Below are positions 62,303 to 64,000 of a stretch of DNA of 64,000 bases, one piece after another. The stretch covers positions 3,844,001 to 3,908,000 of the forward strand of contig NZ_CP040932.1 of NCBI RefSeq assembly GCF_006351965.1. Reading direction: 5' to 3'. This DNA is from Oceanicola sp. D3 (GTDB lineage: Bacteria; Pseudomonadota; Alphaproteobacteria; Rhodobacterales; Rhodobacteraceae). Each line of letters begins with the position of its first letter. Position 1 is the stretch's first letter. Made by a program: the position numbers and the translations under genes. A model generated the notes under the pieces. That model saw only the letters and a list, made by a program, of their open reading frames with translations. It was not told the DNA's origin and did not search any database.

Positions 62303-64000
62303 TCACTCTGCGCTGCGCAGCACACGCGCCGGTGGCATTGCGAGGGGCCTGAGCGCAAAGCCCAGCCCGGCCAGCAGCGTGGCCAGCACCCCGCCGGTCA
62401 CGATGGCAACGGCAGAGACCGGCTCAAAGCTGTAGTCCCCCTCCATTACGAAGGTGGTCACGCCCCAGCCCGCGAGCCCGCCCGCGAAGATGGCCACCAC
62501 CCCGGCGGCCAGCCCCAACAACGCCGCGCGCAGCACCAGATAGGCCAGCACCCGCCCGCGCACCGCGCCCAGTGTCTTCAGCACCGCCGCCTCGAACTCC
62601 CGCGCCGGTTGCCCCGCCGCCGCCGCGCCAATCAGCACCACGCCGCCCGTGACCAGCGAGGCCAGCGCGCCATATGTGATCGCCGCCGCGATGCCCTCCA
62701 GCAGTCCCGCCACGCGAGAGATCGCATCGCGCACGCCGATCCCGGTGATATTGGGCCATGTCTGCGCCACGTCCCGCAAAATCGCCGGCTCCGCCTCGGC
62801 TTCGGCATAGACCGTGGCGATATGACTGTGCGGCGCGCCTTGCAGGGCGGCGGCGTTGAAGGTCATCACGAAGTTGATCCCCATGGTCGAAAAATCGACC
62901 TCGCGGAAGCTGGCGATGGTGGCGGTAATCTCGCGGCCCAGCACGTTCACCGTGATCTCGTCGCCAATCCGCAGCCCAATCTCCGCAGCCTCCTCGGCGG
63001 CAAAGCTCATCAGCGGCGGGCCGTCATAGTCTTCCGGCCACCATTCCCCCTCCGAAACGGTCACCCGCTCCGGCTGGGTGGTGGCATAGGTCAGCCCACG
63101 ATCGCCGCGCACCACCCAATGGTCCGGCGCAACCTCGGTGGCCGGTTGGCCGTTGATCCGGGTCACAACGCCGCGCAGCATCGGCGCGGTATCCACCCGG
63201 TTCACCTGCGGGTCTTCGTCGAGACGGGTGAGAAACGGGCCTATCTGATCAGGCTGGATGTCGATGAAAAAGAACGAGGGCGCGACCTCTGGCAGATCGC
63301 CCTGAATGGCCGCCCGCATGTTGGAAGAGACCTGCCCCACAGCGGCCAGCACCGAAAGCCCAAGCCCAAGCGAGAGCACCACCGCAGAGGCCTCCTGCCC
63401 CGGCCCGCCCACCGAGCCAAGCGCCAGCCGCAGCGCGGGCCAGCCGCGCACCCACCGCGCCCGCGACAGACGCCGCGACAGCCTGCGGATGCCCGCCGCC
63501 GCTGCGAGGAGGAGCAAGAGGGCAAAGCATACGCCAAGCGCGGCCCAGACGGTAAGCATCCAGAGGCCCGAAAAATAAGCCGCCGCTCCAACGAGCAGCG
63601 CCGCAAGCGCAAGCGTCAAAACGATGACCAGCGGGCGCGGCAGGTGGCGGCGGGTGTCCGACAGCGCGCGAAACAGCTGCGCCGGGCGGATTTCTTCAGC
63701 GCGGCTCACCGGCCAGAGCGTAAAGATCAGCGCCGTCAGCGCCCCATAGAGCGCCGCCTCAGCCAAGGGGCCGGGATAGACGGTGAACTCGGTGGGCAGC
63801 GGCAGGCGCGCCTCCAGCACCGGAGCCAGCGCCAGCACGGCGGCCGCGCCCAGCGCGAGGCCCACCGCAATGCCCAGCGCCGAGAGCGCCCCGATCTGGA
63901 TCAGGTAGGCCCAGAGGATGGTCCGTCGCGAGGCCCCCAGTGTTTTCAGCACGGCGATCACCGGCGTCTTGCGCTCAAGATAGGCCCGCACCGCCGCCGA
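62303..64000 (-). CDS. FtsX-family ABC transporter permease (partial)
   Basis: The C-terminal 566 or so codons of a large permease whose N-terminus lies beyond the window. FtsX domain 1 (VIAVLKTLGASRRTILWAYL), four-helix segments, a large periplasmic region (about 190-420) and the second FtsX domain (EFAVLKTLG-like EAAVLKTLGAVRGRVLAYL) fit YbbP/lipoprotein-release-like exporters with a split core. No ATPase is seen in the window, so its partner must lie beyond the right end. Confidence 0.9.
   Translation of the reverse strand, partial: SAAVRAYLERKTPVIAVLKTLGASRRTILWAYLIQIGALSALGIAVGLALGAAAVLALAPVLEARLPLPTEFTVYPGPLAEAALYGALTALIFTLWPVSRAEEIRPAQLFRALSDTRRHLPRPLVIVLTLALAALLVGAAAYFSGLWMLTVWAALGVCFALLLLLAAAAGIRRLSRRLSRARWVRGWPALRLALGSVGGPGQEASAVVLSLGLGLSVLAAVGQVSSNMRAAIQGDLPEVAPSFFFIDIQPDQIGPFLTRLDEDPQVNRVDTAPMLRGVVTRINGQPATEVAPDHWVVRGDRGLTYATTQPERVTVSEGEWWPEDYDGPPLMSFAAEEAAEIGLRIGDEITVNVLGREITATIASFREVDFSTMGINFVMTFNAAALQGAPHSHIATVYAEAEAEPAILRDVAQTWPNITGIGVRDAISRVAGLLEGIAAAITYGALASLVTGGVVLIGAAAAGQPAREFEAAVLKTLGAVRGRVLAYLVLRAALLGLAAGVVAIFAGGLAGWGVTTFVMEGDYSFEPVSAVAIVTGGVLATLLAGLGFALRPLAMPPARVLRSAE

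Overview
The window looks like chromosome of an alphaproteobacterium of the Rhodobacterales (Roseobacter/Paracoccus-type) group. This rests on the high GC content, the wording of the tRNA-Met and tRNA-Phe genes, and the style of the genes (caspase-family protein, fused SelD, FrcABC-type sugar transporter). No species is claimed.

Layout. (1) 1-6.9 kb, host: a truncated secreted protein, a trypsin-like protease, a caspase-family protein, and the selenium pair mnmH / NDH-selD facing each other. (2) 6.89-about 39.3 kb (perhaps to 41.3 kb): a siphovirus-type prophage sitting at the 3' end of tRNA-Met. A serine integrase runs antisense into the tRNA. A leftward early operon (integrase, HNH, DUF2303, tiny coupled genes) and a rightward operon (Cro-like protein, CII-like protein, methyltransferase-like protein, NUMOD-like protein) flank an XRE repressor. 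Four copies of a TGGAA-N5-TTCCA operator lie beside these promoters. After a strong terminator come lambda-type packaging genes (Nu1/gpA terminase, gpW, portal, S49 protease with an in-frame nested scaffold), a Mu gpT-type capsid protein, a long-tail module with a probable programmed -1 frameshift, tail tip and fibre genes, and a lysis cassette (membrane-tailed endolysin, overlapping spanins). An unrelated coiled-coil gene on the other strand sits at the right edge. (3) 41.3-42.6 kb: an SRAP-family protein, a zinc-ribbon protein and tRNA-Phe.

(4) 42.6-49.6 kb: a lower-GC surface-polysaccharide island (GT4, GT2, two sulfotransferases, Wzy-like polymerase, Wzx-like flippase), suggesting a sulfated glycan. 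It is bounded by tRNA-Phe on one side and by an inverted, 3'-degenerate tRNA-Phe copy on the other. Next to that copy is a scar of MarR and cytochrome P450 fragments. (5) 50.8-57.1 kb: a leftward sugar or polyol uptake and catabolic operon (binding protein, permease, ATPase, Gfo/Idh dehydrogenase, sugar isomerase/epimerase) with a divergent LacI regulator. (6) 57.2-64 kb: a striking prokaryotic cyclooxygenase-like haem peroxidase followed by katG, then a secreted acidic protein and the end of an FtsX-type permease.

The points most worth following are the cyclooxygenase homologue that keeps the catalytic Tyr and proximal His but has Asp at the distal-His position, the inverted tRNA-Phe copies around the glycan island, the frameshift site in the tail chaperone, the operator array, and the unrecognised gene at the prophage edge. 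All calls come from reading sequence and translations; no database search was run.
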